Shown piece by piece: positions 33,565 to 41,820 of a DNA stretch of 64,000 nucleotides (position 1 is the first letter of the stretch; the number at the start of each line of letters is the position of its first letter). This DNA comes from Nocardiopsis_B sediminis. GTDB taxonomy: Bacteria; Actinomycetota; Actinomycetes; Streptosporangiales; Streptosporangiaceae. A program made the position numbers and the translations under genes. The stretch lies in the NCBI RefSeq assembly GCF_042650565.1, contig NZ_JBHSBH010000009.1, forward strand, positions 124,001-188,000, written 5' to 3'. The notes under the pieces were generated by a model that had not been told where the DNA came from, did not search any database, and saw nothing but the letters and a program-made list of their open reading frames with translations.

Positions 33565-34503
33565 ATGATTGGAAATATCGACGGAATATTCCCAGGGGAT
33601 CATTTCGATAGCTATGCGGAGATGAATAAAAAAGGAGTTCATCGTGACGCGCAGGCTGGTATCTGTTGGCGGAAGGACACTGCTGCTGAGTCCGTAGTCC
33701 TGTCAGGAGGCTACGTTGATGACGAGGATCATCTGACCAAGATCTTGTATACGGGTCATGGTGGCAGGGATGATAGTACTGGGCGCCAGGTGGCGGATCA
33801 GAAGATGGCCATGGGGAATATGGCACTGACGATCAACCAAGAGCGTGGATGGCCTGTACGGGTAATTCGAGGTGTGAGTAAGAAGCGAAAGCGGGCCCAC
33901 CATAGTCCGTACGCACCGAGCTCGGGGTACCGATACGACGGTCTATTCTATGTCGCGGATCACTGGTCGGAAATCGGAAGAGACGGGTACACTATTTTCC
34001 GCTACTGGCTTGTGGCTGTTGATTCAACTGACATCTTCAGGCCGCGGGTCGACATTGTGGTGCCGCTGGATGGGAAAATGCACGGCGATGTTCCCCAGCC
34101 TTCAGAGGTGGAGGTCGGCGATGGTGACGTCCCCGAGACGAAGGTGGGATACGCCAGGAAGCTGATGCGCGACGGAAAGCTTGGGATACGTATAAAAGCG
34201 ATCCATGAGTTCAGGTGTCAATTTTGTGGCGCCGTCCTTCTGACCCGGAGAGGGCACTATGCCGAAGCCGCCCATATCCAGGCCCTAGGAAGCCCTCATC
34301 ATGGTCCGGACGTTCTTAATAACATGCTCTGCCTCTGTTCCGATGATCATGTAAGATTTGATACCGGGACTGTCGTAGTGAATGAAAATAGGCAAGTCTT
34401 CAACATTCTCGACGGTGCAGAGGTCGGTCCCCTGCGGGAGGTTACTGGCCACCATCCCAGTGACGAGTACTTCTCCTATCACCGAGAGCACTTTGCAACC
34501 TGA
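33565..34503 (+). CDS. SRA-HNH modification-dependent endonuclease
   Basis: Type IV restriction-like nuclease that would bind modified cytosine through its SRA domain and cut nearby. From ATG 33565 (GGAGG 4 nt upstream; ATG 33562 is too close) it has 312 residues. The YDG/SRA domain spans about 2-154: GNIDGIFPGDHF, HRDAQAGIC, SGGYVDDED, the signature YTGHGGRDDSTGRQVADQ, PVRVIRG and SGYRYDGLFYV. The HNH domain (about 210-275) has CQFC, YAEAAHI, the Asn in DVLNNMLCLC and a final SDDH. All expected zinc and catalytic positions are filled. GC is far below the rest and codons are atypical, so it is a recent arrival. Confidence 0.9.
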   Translation: MIGNIDGIFPGDHFDSYAEMNKKGVHRDAQAGICWRKDTAAESVVLSGGYVDDEDHLTKILYTGHGGRDDSTGRQVADQKMAMGNMALTINQERGWPVRVIRGVSKKRKRAHHSPYAPSSGYRYDGLFYVADHWSEIGRDGYTIFRYWLVAVDSTDIFRPRVDIVVPLDGKMHGDVPQPSEVEVGDGDVPETKVGYARKLMRDGKLGIRIKAIHEFRCQFCGAVLLTRRGHYAEAAHIQALGSPHHGPDVLNNMLCLCSDDHVRFDTGTVVVNENRQVFNILDGAEVGPLREVTGHHPSDEYFSYHREHFAT

Positions 34504-34547
34504 CGTCATCCCCGATGGGATGAAGCCAGACCTGTCGAAGGGGGCAC

Positions 34548-36878
34548 ATGACCGGCGGACGAGTGGCGCACGGCGCTCATCAGATGGCCGTCCTCGAAGG
34601 TGTCCTCGAACGCGTCACCTACGCCAATGAAGACACCGGCTACACCGTTGCCAAGGTCGACAACGGGCGTGGTGGGGAGTTGACCACCGTCGTGGGGGCG
34701 TTGCTCGGGGCGCAGCCGGGGGAGTCGTTGCGGATGCGGGGGCGGTGGGGGTCGCATCCGCAGTATGGGCGGCAGTTCTTGGTCGAGGATTACAGCACCG
34801 TGCTGCCCGCGACCGTTCAAGGGGTGCGGCGGTATCTCGGGTCGGGGCTGGTCAAGGGGATCGGGCCGCGGTTGGCCGAGCGGATTGTGGAGTACTTCGG
34901 GGTCGAGGCGCTCGATGTCATCGAGAAGACGCCCGAGCGTCTGATCGAGGTCCCCAAGCTCGGGCCGAAGCGCACCAAGCTGATCGCCGATGCGTGGGAG
35001 GAGCAGAAGGCCATCAAGGAGGTCATGGTCTTCCTCCAGGGGATCGAGGTCTCCACGTCGCTGGCCGTGCGCATCTACAAGAAGTACGGCGACGACTCCA
35101 TCCGGGTCGTCCGCGAGGAGCCCTACAAGCTCGCCTCCGACGTGTGGGGCATCGGCTTCAAGACCGCCGACACCATCGCGCGCGCCGTCGGGATCCCCCA
35201 CGACAGCCCCCAGCGGGTCATGGCCGGCATCCAGTTCACGCTGTCGGAGTCGACCTCCGACGGCCATTGCTACCTCCCCGAGGAGCGCCTGATCGCCGAC
35301 GCCGTGAAGATCCTCCAGGTCGACTCCGGCCTGGTGATCGACTGCCTCGCCGACCTGGTGGCCGACGAGGGCGTGGTGTCGGAGAGGATCCCCGGCCCCG
35401 ACGGCGCCCCCGTCACCGCCGTCTACCTCGTGCCCTTCCAACGGGCCGAGGTTGCCCTCGCCGCTCAGTTGCGGACCCTCCTCCGCCACCCCGACGACCG
35501 GCTGGGCGCCTTCGCTGGCGTCGACTGGGACAAGGCGCTCTCCTGGCTGCGCACCCGCACCGGAGCCGACCTCGCGCCCGAGCAGGAGGCCGCAGTCCGC
35601 CTGGCCCTCACCCGCAAGGTCGCGGTCCTCACCGGAGGCCCCGGGTGCGGCAAGTCGTTCACGGTGGCGTCGGTCATCACCCTCGCCGCCGCCAAGCGGG
35701 CGAAGATCATCCTCGCCGCGCCCACCGGCCGGGCCGCCAAGCGCATGACCGAGCTGACCGGCCACGACGCCTCGACGGTCCACCGGCTGCTGGAGCTCAA
35801 GCCCGGCGGCGACGCCTCCTTCGACCGCGACCGCCCCCTCGACTGCGACCTGCTGGTCGTGGACGAGGCGTCGATGCTGGACCTGCTGCTCGCCAACAAG
35901 CTCGCGAAGGCCGTCCCGCCCGGGGCGCACCTGCTGCTGGTGGGCGATGTCGACCAGCTGCCGTCGGTCGGGGCGGGGCAGGTGCTCCGCGATTTGCTGG
36001 CGCACGGTGAGAGCCGGGATGATCCTGCCGGTACCCCCGGTCTCCCTGATCCCCCCGCTCTCCCCGATCCCGATCCCGACTCCGACTCTGATCCCGGTCC
36101 CTCCGCTGTGGGCTCGCCGATCCCCAGTGTCCGGCTGACCCATGTCTTCCGGCAGGCGCAGCAGTCCGGGGTCGTCGTCAACGCCCACCGGATCAACCGC
36201 GGTAAGCCGCCGGAGCTCGACGGCATGACCGACTTCTTCCTCTTCCCGTGCGACGACACCGACGAGGCCGCCGCCCTCACCGTCGACGTCGTGGCCCGCC
36301 GGATCCCCCGGAAGTTCGGCCTGGACCCGCGGCGCGACATCCAGGTGCTCACCCCCATGCACCGCGGCCCGGCCGGCGCGGGCAACCTGAACACGCAGCT
36401 CCAGGCCGCCCTCACCCCGCCGGGCGACGGGGTGGCCGAGCGCCGGTTCGGCGGCCGGGTCTTCCGGGTCGGCGACAAGGTCACCCAGATCAGGAACAAC
36501 TATGACAAGGGCGCCAACGGCGTCTTCAACGGCACGCTGGGCGTGGTCACCGGGATCGATTCCGACGCGCAGGAGCTGACCGTGCGCACCGACGAGGACG
36601 AGGACATCGCCTATGACTTCGGCGAGCTCGACGAGCTGACCCACGCCTACGCCGTCACCGTGCACCGGTCCCAGGGCAGCGAGTACCCCGCCGTCGTCAT
36701 CCCGGTCACGACGAGCGCGTGGATGATGCTCCAGCGCAACCTCCTCTACACCGCCATCACCCGCGCGAAGAAGCTGGTCGTCCTGGTGGGTTCGCGCAAG
36801 GCCATCGCCCAGGCGGTGCGCAACGCGAGCGCGGGCCGCCGCCACACCGCCCTGGCGCACCGCCTGTCGGGTGCCTGA
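34548..36878 (+). CDS. recD2: RecD2-type SF1 DNA helicase
   Basis: ATP-dependent 5'-3' helicase of the RecD2 family found without RecBC. ATG 34548 gives 776 residues; ATG 34584 (MAVLEGVLERVTYANEDTGY) is the family-like start. An OB-like N-terminal domain and helix-hairpin-helix region (GSGLVKGIGPRLAERIVEYFG, VPKLGPKRTKLIADAWEE) precede the motor. Walker A is LTGGPGCGKSFT (about 361), Walker B LLVVDEASMLD (about 437), motif III GDVDQLPSVGAGQVL, then LTHVFRQA and VTVHRSQGSEYPAVV and LYTAITRAKKL. Between motif III and motif IV is an unusual Pro/Asp-rich insert of about 35 residues. It begins 45 nt after the nuclease gene. Confidence 0.92.
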   Translation: MTGGRVAHGAHQMAVLEGVLERVTYANEDTGYTVAKVDNGRGGELTTVVGALLGAQPGESLRMRGRWGSHPQYGRQFLVEDYSTVLPATVQGVRRYLGSGLVKGIGPRLAERIVEYFGVEALDVIEKTPERLIEVPKLGPKRTKLIADAWEEQKAIKEVMVFLQGIEVSTSLAVRIYKKYGDDSIRVVREEPYKLASDVWGIGFKTADTIARAVGIPHDSPQRVMAGIQFTLSESTSDGHCYLPEERLIADAVKILQVDSGLVIDCLADLVADEGVVSERIPGPDGAPVTAVYLVPFQRAEVALAAQLRTLLRHPDDRLGAFAGVDWDKALSWLRTRTGADLAPEQEAAVRLALTRKVAVLTGGPGCGKSFTVASVITLAAAKRAKIILAAPTGRAAKRMTELTGHDASTVHRLLELKPGGDASFDRDRPLDCDLLVVDEASMLDLLLANKLAKAVPPGAHLLLVGDVDQLPSVGAGQVLRDLLAHGESRDDPAGTPGLPDPPALPDPDPDSDSDPGPSAVGSPIPSVRLTHVFRQAQQSGVVVNAHRINRGKPPELDGMTDFFLFPCDDTDEAAALTVDVVARRIPRKFGLDPRRDIQVLTPMHRGPAGAGNLNTQLQAALTPPGDGVAERRFGGRVFRVGDKVTQIRNNYDKGANGVFNGTLGVVTGIDSDAQELTVRTDEDEDIAYDFGELDELTHAYAVTVHRSQGSEYPAVVIPVTTSAWMMLQRNLLYTAITRAKKLVVLVGSRKAIAQAVRNASAGRRHTALAHRLSGA

Positions 36879-36941
36879 CCGGGACCGGGATCCGTCATCC
36901 GGCACGAACATCGCTCATCCCGGGCGTTCGCGACGAAGATC

Positions 36942-36981
36942 GTGAAAGGTGATGAAAGGTGGTGGAAGGTGGCGAAAGGTG
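36942..36981. repeat. Four 10-bp tandem repeats, consensus NNGAAAGGTG
   Basis: Units at 36942-36951 (GTGAAAGGTG), 36952-36961 (ATGAAAGGTG), 36962-36971 (GTGGAAGGTG) and 36972-36981 (GCGAAAGGTG), directly followed by GAAACCG and an A/T-rich tract. The spacing equals one helical turn. Confidence 0.8.
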
Positions 36982-37088
36982 GAAACCGCTCTTTTTTAAG
37001 ATGGAGATCACGTCCATTAGCCCGCCATAGGTGACTTTTCGGACTGCCATTCGACCCGGTCACGCGAAAATAGTTCACATTCATTCCC

Positions 37089-37100
37089 TGATTGCAATCA
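37089..37100. promoter_or_regulatory. Perfect 12-bp palindrome
   Basis: TGATTGCAATCA, fully palindromic, in an AT-rich island within the gene-free region; operator-like. Confidence 0.35.
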
Positions 37101-37228
37101 ACCGCGTCCCTTTGTCCCCTAACGTGGAGCCAGCGAACCTGCGGGCCGACCCTCCCTCTCCCGGTCCGCCGGTGTCGCCCCGGCCGCGCCGGTGCCTGCT
37201 CCTCTCCCGGGCACACGTCGCGGCAAGG

Positions 37229-37305
37229 CCAGGGGTCTCGCCCCGGCGAGGCGGTGATCCCGTCGCCCCCGTGTACGGGGAAAGGCGAGGCGGTGGCCCC
37301 TGGCC
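37229..37305. ncRNA. Candidate structured RNA
   Basis: A 9-bp closing stem (GGCCAGGGG 37229-37237 with CCCCTGGCC 37297-37305) encloses about 60 nt with two direct copies of GGCGAGGCGGTG and an inner CCCCGT/ACGGGG stem; a T-rich stretch (TTGAGTTTTTTGAG) follows 20 nt later. No known RNA family signature was seen, so this is only a structural guess. Confidence 0.25.
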
Positions 37306-37666
37306 GTCATCATGTGGACGCCTTGAGTTTTTTGAGTTTCCGCCCCGTGGGCGTCCAGGTATGAATAGGCTCCCCTTATGAGGCTGAAACCGGGGCGCAA
37401 TCTGCGGATCGGGCGAGGTGGCCGCCCTGCCGCGGGTGTGATGGACCCGCTGTGTGCGGTGCCCGCCGCACACTGGGCCGGCGCCCTCGGCGTCCCGTCC
37501 CGCGTGTCCGTCCGCCGTCCCCGGCCCGACCCCCCTCCTCGTCTTCCGGACCGCCCCGGGCGCCCGCCGCGTACCGCGGTGCCCCCGACACCCTCGGCGT
37601 ACCACCGGACCATCAGCCACTCCGGACGCTGACGCTCTTTCCACTCCCCCCGGAGAGCGTCGGCCC

Positions 37667-37699
37667 CCTCGGGCGCCGGCCGCAGGCCGGCGCCCGAGG
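37667..37699. terminator. Strong hairpin in the gene-free region
   Basis: A perfect 15-bp stem (37667-37681 with 37685-37699) with a 3-nt loop. It would end transcription from either direction, although no gene end is adjacent; it supports the idea that something upstream is transcribed. Confidence 0.5.
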
Positions 37700-38007
37700 C
37701 TTGCCCCCGTGCCCTTCCGTGTCGGCGATCCGGCCCGCGACGGGCGTGCACCTGGTGGCCGGATGCGGTCAACGGCCGCGGTCGTGCCTCCGAGGCGTCC
37801 GCTGGGGCGCGTGCGCGACGGTGCGCGCCGCGATCGTTCCGCGCCGATGCCGGTCTTCCGTCCCCTGGCCCGGCCTCCAGGGCGACCGTGGTCCGTCCCC
37901 CGAACCGCTCCGGACCGGCCCCCTCCGTGTTCCCGCTGGTCACGCCCCCCCTTCGCGTTTCGGCGCGCTCTTAGCGCGGCGGCGGCACGTCCGTCAATGC
38001 GGATTCT

Positions 38008-38044
38008 GTGATCATGCGGTCACTCCGTGATCAAGAAGTGATCG
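38008..38044. promoter_or_regulatory. Three GTGATC(A/G) boxes
   Basis: GTGATCA at 38008-38014 and 38027-38033 and GTGATCG at 38038-38044 are arranged 19 and 11 bp apart, close to two turns and one turn of the helix, about 120 bp upstream of the small gene at 38162. Confidence 0.4.
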
Positions 38045-38161
38045 AATCGAGCAGAACTGTTTGCACATGCTGGTCACAGGGGTATGAGCGACGCTGGTGG
38101 CGGGATGCCCCGCCGATGACCACACACCACCGCGGGCGGGCACCGTCGGCCGCGGGACCGT

Positions 38162-38476
38162 ATGGAAAGGCACGCGTTCGTGGGCACCCTCTCGTGGATC
38201 AACGCTTCCTCCCCGGTTTCCCCCGCCGAGGCCGTCGGCCGGCTGCGCGGCCATCTGGCGGCGGCGGGCGAGCGCCGCCTGTATGCGGGGGAACGGTCCA
38301 CGGTGGCGCTGCTGTCGGTGCGGGCGGGCCTCACCGTGTGGTGCCTGGGCGGCCAGTTCCGCTGGCGCGACGTCCAGGGCGCCCCCTACAGCCACCCCGC
38401 GACCGACCCCGAGGGCGCCGCGCGCCGCCTCGTCGCGGCCGGACGCGCGCAGCAGCCGGCGCGCAGAGCCGCGTGA
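38162..38476 (+). CDS. Small conserved-type hypothetical protein
   Basis: A 104-residue cytosolic protein from ATG 38162; GTG 38180 is an alternative start. It has a helical N-terminus (AEAVGRLRGHLAAAGERRLYAG), a strand-rich middle (TVALLSVRAGLTVWCLGGQFRWRD) and a final DPEGAARRLVAAGR helix. Small proteins with this layout are widespread in Streptosporangiales and related orders; their function is unknown to me. Upstream GTGATC boxes suggest regulated expression. Confidence 0.55.
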   Translation: MERHAFVGTLSWINASSPVSPAEAVGRLRGHLAAAGERRLYAGERSTVALLSVRAGLTVWCLGGQFRWRDVQGAPYSHPATDPEGAARRLVAAGRAQQPARRAA

Positions 38477-38534
38477 CCCGGCTCTCACCGCCGCTCTCAT
38501 GCCCGCCTCCGATTCCCCGCTCTACCCTGACCCC

Positions 38535-38945
38535 GTGACAGAGCAGATACAGGTCGTCGTCGGCGCGGCCATCATCCGCGGAGGAGCCCTCCTCGCCGCT
38601 CAGCGGGCGGACCCGCCGCAGCTGCGCGGCCGCTGGGAGCTGCCCGGCGGCAAGGTCGACCCGGGCGAGACCGACATCGACGCCCTCATCCGGGAGTGCA
38701 AGGAGGAGCTGGGCGTGCTCGTGAAACCGCGCCAGCGGGTGGGCGGCGACGTCGGGTTCCCGCGGCGGGCGCAGGGGCCGCCCGCGATCCTGCGCGTGTG
38801 GGTCGCCGAGCTGATCGAGGGCGAGCCCGCGGCGCTGGAGCACCTGTCGCTGCGCTGGCTGCGCGCCGAGGCGCTGACCGAGGTCGACTGGCTGCCCGCG
38901 GACGTCCCGTTCATCGACGACATCCGCCCCCACCTGGTGGGCTGA
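38535..38945 (+). CDS. Nudix hydrolase, MutT-like
   Basis: A 136-residue NTP pyrophosphohydrolase from GTG 38535, likely sanitising oxidised nucleotides such as 8-oxo-dGTP. The Nudix box is complete: GGKVDPGETDIDALIRECKE then ELGV, with the preceding GRWELPGG typical of MutT. The N-terminus VVVGAAIIRGGALLAAQRA and the late LRWLRAEAL also match MutT proteins. It is monocistronic, between the small hypothetical and typA. Confidence 0.9.
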   Translation: MTEQIQVVVGAAIIRGGALLAAQRADPPQLRGRWELPGGKVDPGETDIDALIRECKEELGVLVKPRQRVGGDVGFPRRAQGPPAILRVWVAELIEGEPAALEHLSLRWLRAEALTEVDWLPADVPFIDDIRPHLVG

Positions 38946-39205
38946 GCGCGTTTGTCCCTTCGGCCCCTCGCGCGGGTCCGGCCGTGCGCCGTCCCGCGCC
39001 GCCGTGCATCCGGTCGTCCGGCCCGCTCCGCGGCCCGCCGGCCGGCCGGGACCGCCTGTCCCCTCTTGGTCCGCTATGTCCCCCGCATTTCCCTTATTCC
39101 CTGCGTGACCGGCTCGTCTCCCCGGAGGTCGGGCCGCACCGCATAAACTGGGTGGCGACCGCGGGAGTCGCGGTTCTTCCCAGCAGATGAGATCGAGACT
39201 TTCGC

Positions 39206-41092
39206 ATGTCCAGCGCCACGCCTCTCGAAGGCTCCGCACGTCGGACTGACCTCCGCAACGTCGCCATCGTCGCCCACGTCGACCATGGCAAGACCACGCT
39301 CGTCGACGCCATGCTCTGGCAGTCGGGTGTCTTCCGGGCCAACCAGGACGTTGATGAGCGCGTCATGGACTCCAACGACCTGGAACGCGAGAAGGGCATC
39401 ACCATTCTCGCGAAGAACACCGCGGTCCACTACACCACCCCTGAGGGCGACGACGTCGTCATCAACATCATCGACACCCCCGGCCACGCCGACTTCGGCG
39501 GCGAGGTCGAACGCGGCCTGTCCATGGTCGACGGCGTCGTGCTGCTGGTCGACGCCAGCGAGGGCCCGCTGCCGCAGACCCGGTTCGTCCTGCGCAAGGC
39601 CCTGTCGGCCAAGCTCCCGGTGATCCTGGTGATCAACAAGGTCGACCGCCCCGACAGCCGTATCGCCGAGGTCGTCGACGACACCTACGAGCTGTTCATG
39701 GACCTCGACGCCGACGAGTCGCAGATCGAGTTCCCGATCGTCTACGCCTGCGCCCGCGACGGCAAGGCGTCCCTGAACCGCCCGGGCAACGGCGAGGTCC
39801 CCGACAACGAGAACCTGGTGCCGCTGTTCAGCACCATCCTCGACACCATCCCCGCGCCCGAGTACATCCCCGATGCCCCGCTCCAGGCGCACGTCACCAA
39901 CCTCGACGCCTCCCCGTTCCTGGGCCGCCTGGCCCTGTGCCGGGTGCAGCAGGGCGAGATCCGCAAGGGCCAGCAGGTGGCGTGGATCCGCGGCGACGGC
40001 TCCACGCAGCAGGTGAAGATCACCGAGCTGCTGATGACCGAGGGGCTGGAGCGCAAGCCGGCCGAGTCGGGCGGCCCCGGCGACATCATCGCCATCGCCG
40101 GCATCCCCGACATCATGATCGGCGAGACCCTCGCCGACCCCGAGGACCCGCGCCCGCTGCCGCTGATCACGGTCGACGAGCCCGCGATCTCCATGACCAT
40201 CGGCACCAACACCTCGCCGCTGGTCGGCAAGGTCAAGGGCGCCAAGGTCACCGCGCGCCTGGTCAAGGACCGGCTCGACAAGGAGCTGGTCGGCAACGTT
40301 TCGCTGCGCGTGCTGCCCACCGACCGCCCCGACACCTGGGAGGTGCAGGGCCGCGGCGAGCTCGCCCTGGCCATCCTGGTCGAGCAGATGCGCCGCGAGG
40401 GCTACGAGCTGACGGTCGGCAAGCCGCAGGTGGTCACCAAGGAGGTCGACGGCAAGGTCCACGAGCCCGTCGAGCGCCTGACCGTCGACGCCCCCGAGGA
40501 GTACATGGGCGCCATCACCCAGCTCCTGAGCGTGCGCAAGGGGCGCATGGAGAACATGACCAACCACGGCACCGGCTGGATCCGGATGGACTGGCTGGTC
40601 CCCTCGCGCGGCCTGATCGGCTTCCGTACGGAGTTCCTGACCGAGACCCGCGGCAGCGGCATCGCCCACCACGTCTTCGAGAACTTCGAGCCGTGGTTCG
40701 GCGAGCTGCGCACCCGCCCCAACGGCTCCATGGTGGCCGACCGCAGCGGGCAGGCCGTCGCCTTCGCGATGTTCAACCTCCAGGAGCGCGGCATCCTCTT
40801 CGTGGAGCCGGGCACCGAGGTCTACGAGGGCATGATCGTCGGCGAGAACTCGCGCGCCGACGACATGGACGTCAACATCACCAAGGAGAAGAAGCTCACC
40901 AACATGCGGTCGTCCACCGGCGACGAGCTGGTCCGCCTGGTGCCGCCGCGCAAGCTCTCGCTGGAGCAGGCGCTGGAGTTCTGCCGCGAGGACGAGTGCG
41001 TCGAGGTCACGCCCGAGGCGGTGCGCATCCGCAAGGTCATCCTGGACCAGAAGGAGCGCGGCCGGCTCACCGCGCAGAAGAAGCGCGGCTGA
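39206..41092 (+). CDS. typA: Ribosome-associated translational GTPase TypA/BipA
   Basis: EF-G-like GTPase that acts in 50S assembly and stress adaptation. The 628 residues include G1 AHVDHGKTT (about 23-31), switch I EREKGITILAKNTAV, G3 DTPGHADFGGEVER, G4 NKVDR and the EF-G-like domains III and V (GRGELALAILVEQMRREGYE), followed by the BipA-specific C-terminal domain with the NITKEKKLTNMRSS motif. It is complete and monocistronic, with the start ATG 39206 in MSSATPLEGS. Confidence 0.96.
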   Translation: MSSATPLEGSARRTDLRNVAIVAHVDHGKTTLVDAMLWQSGVFRANQDVDERVMDSNDLEREKGITILAKNTAVHYTTPEGDDVVINIIDTPGHADFGGEVERGLSMVDGVVLLVDASEGPLPQTRFVLRKALSAKLPVILVINKVDRPDSRIAEVVDDTYELFMDLDADESQIEFPIVYACARDGKASLNRPGNGEVPDNENLVPLFSTILDTIPAPEYIPDAPLQAHVTNLDASPFLGRLALCRVQQGEIRKGQQVAWIRGDGSTQQVKITELLMTEGLERKPAESGGPGDIIAIAGIPDIMIGETLADPEDPRPLPLITVDEPAISMTIGTNTSPLVGKVKGAKVTARLVKDRLDKELVGNVSLRVLPTDRPDTWEVQGRGELALAILVEQMRREGYELTVGKPQVVTKEVDGKVHEPVERLTVDAPEEYMGAITQLLSVRKGRMENMTNHGTGWIRMDWLVPSRGLIGFRTEFLTETRGSGIAHHVFENFEPWFGELRTRPNGSMVADRSGQAVAFAMFNLQERGILFVEPGTEVYEGMIVGENSRADDMDVNITKEKKLTNMRSSTGDELVRLVPPRKLSLEQALEFCREDECVEVTPEAVRIRKVILDQKERGRLTAQKKRG

Positions 41093-41180
41093 GCGGGCGG
41101 CCCGACGAGCGGAGCCTCCGCATAGGTGGGGTTTCCGGCTGGGCGGTGGTGCGCCGGGGAACCGGTGCCCGTTCGACCGT

Positions 41181-41699
41181 TCAGCCGGACCTCGGGACCA
41201 GGCGGAACACCCGCAGGTCGCGGCCGGACCTGGCGGCGTAGGTGTCGTAGGGCCACATCGCGGTGAGCCGGGGCCAGACCTCGGCCTTGTCCGCGGGCGA
41301 GAGCAGCTCGGCCGTCACGTCGATCTCGCGGCCCCGGTAGTTCACCCGCGCCTGCGGGGTGTGCAGGAGGTTCCCCGTCCACGCCGGGTGCTGCTCGCGG
41401 CCGAAGTTGCTGCCCACGACGAGGAACGATCCCGTGGCGCGTTCGGGCAGGCAGGCCACGGGCGCCTGGCGGGGGAGTCCGCTGCGCCGCCCCGTGGTGG
41501 TCAGCAGGAGGCCGGGCACGGTCCCGCGGGTGGTCTGGAGCCGGCCGCCGGAGAGCCGGCCGAGGAGCCGGTCGAATCGCGGCAGGACGTGCGGGGCGAC
41601 CCGCGCGAACGCCGGGCTCGCCGACATCCGCTTCGCGGACGCCAGCAGGGCCTGGCGCAGTCGCAGGACCGGGCCGGGGCGTCTGGTCTGGGCGGACAC
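41181..41699 (-). CDS. Deazaflavin-dependent nitroreductase-like protein
   Basis: A 172-residue protein of the F420-dependent Ddn/FDOR-B type (PF04075), from GTG 41699. Family features: TTTGRRSGLPRQAPVACLPE, then FLVVGSNFGREQHPAWTGNLLHTPQARV and a final WPRLTAMWPYDTYAARSGRDLRVFRLVP. Such enzymes reduce varied substrates with cofactor F420 or bind lipid or quinone. The substrate cannot be predicted. It converges with typA. Confidence 0.85.
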   Translation of the reverse strand: MSAQTRRPGPVLRLRQALLASAKRMSASPAFARVAPHVLPRFDRLLGRLSGGRLQTTRGTVPGLLLTTTGRRSGLPRQAPVACLPERATGSFLVVGSNFGREQHPAWTGNLLHTPQARVNYRGREIDVTAELLSPADKAEVWPRLTAMWPYDTYAARSGRDLRVFRLVPRSG

Positions 41700-41820
41700 G
41701 GCGATCCATCCTCCTCGGGCTCGGTCGCCGCGATGGCTCGATCCGCACCGCGGGCTACCACGGTCACCAACCTAACAATTGCTTGCTTTTGACGGAAGGT
41801 GCGGTACCCGAGGCCGCCGG

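Larger units (their letters stand above)
36879..38161. other. 1.28-kb gene-free region with repeats and palindromes
   Basis: I find no convincing gene. Frames on both strands are Arg/Pro/Gly-rich and of out-of-frame character; the best is a + strand frame at 37379-37632 (MRLKPGRN), which lacks a ribosome site. The stretch holds the 10-bp tandem repeat, the palindrome at 37089, a structured segment at 37229-37305, a hairpin at 37667 and the GTGATC boxes, all listed separately. The left third is AT-rich, with CTTTTTTAAG at about 36989-36999. Confidence 0.5.

Noticed and set aside
37250..37300. Repeated GGCGAGGCGGTG and CCCCGT/ACGGGG segments resembling a CRISPR repeat
   Set aside because: Only two copies of a 12-bp unit without regular spacers, and no cas gene in the window.
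37379..37632. Frame of 84 codons in the gene-free region starting MRLKPGRNLRIGRG
   Set aside because: Very Pro/Arg-rich, no ribosome site, no motif; the 37119-37943 minus-strand frame is no better.
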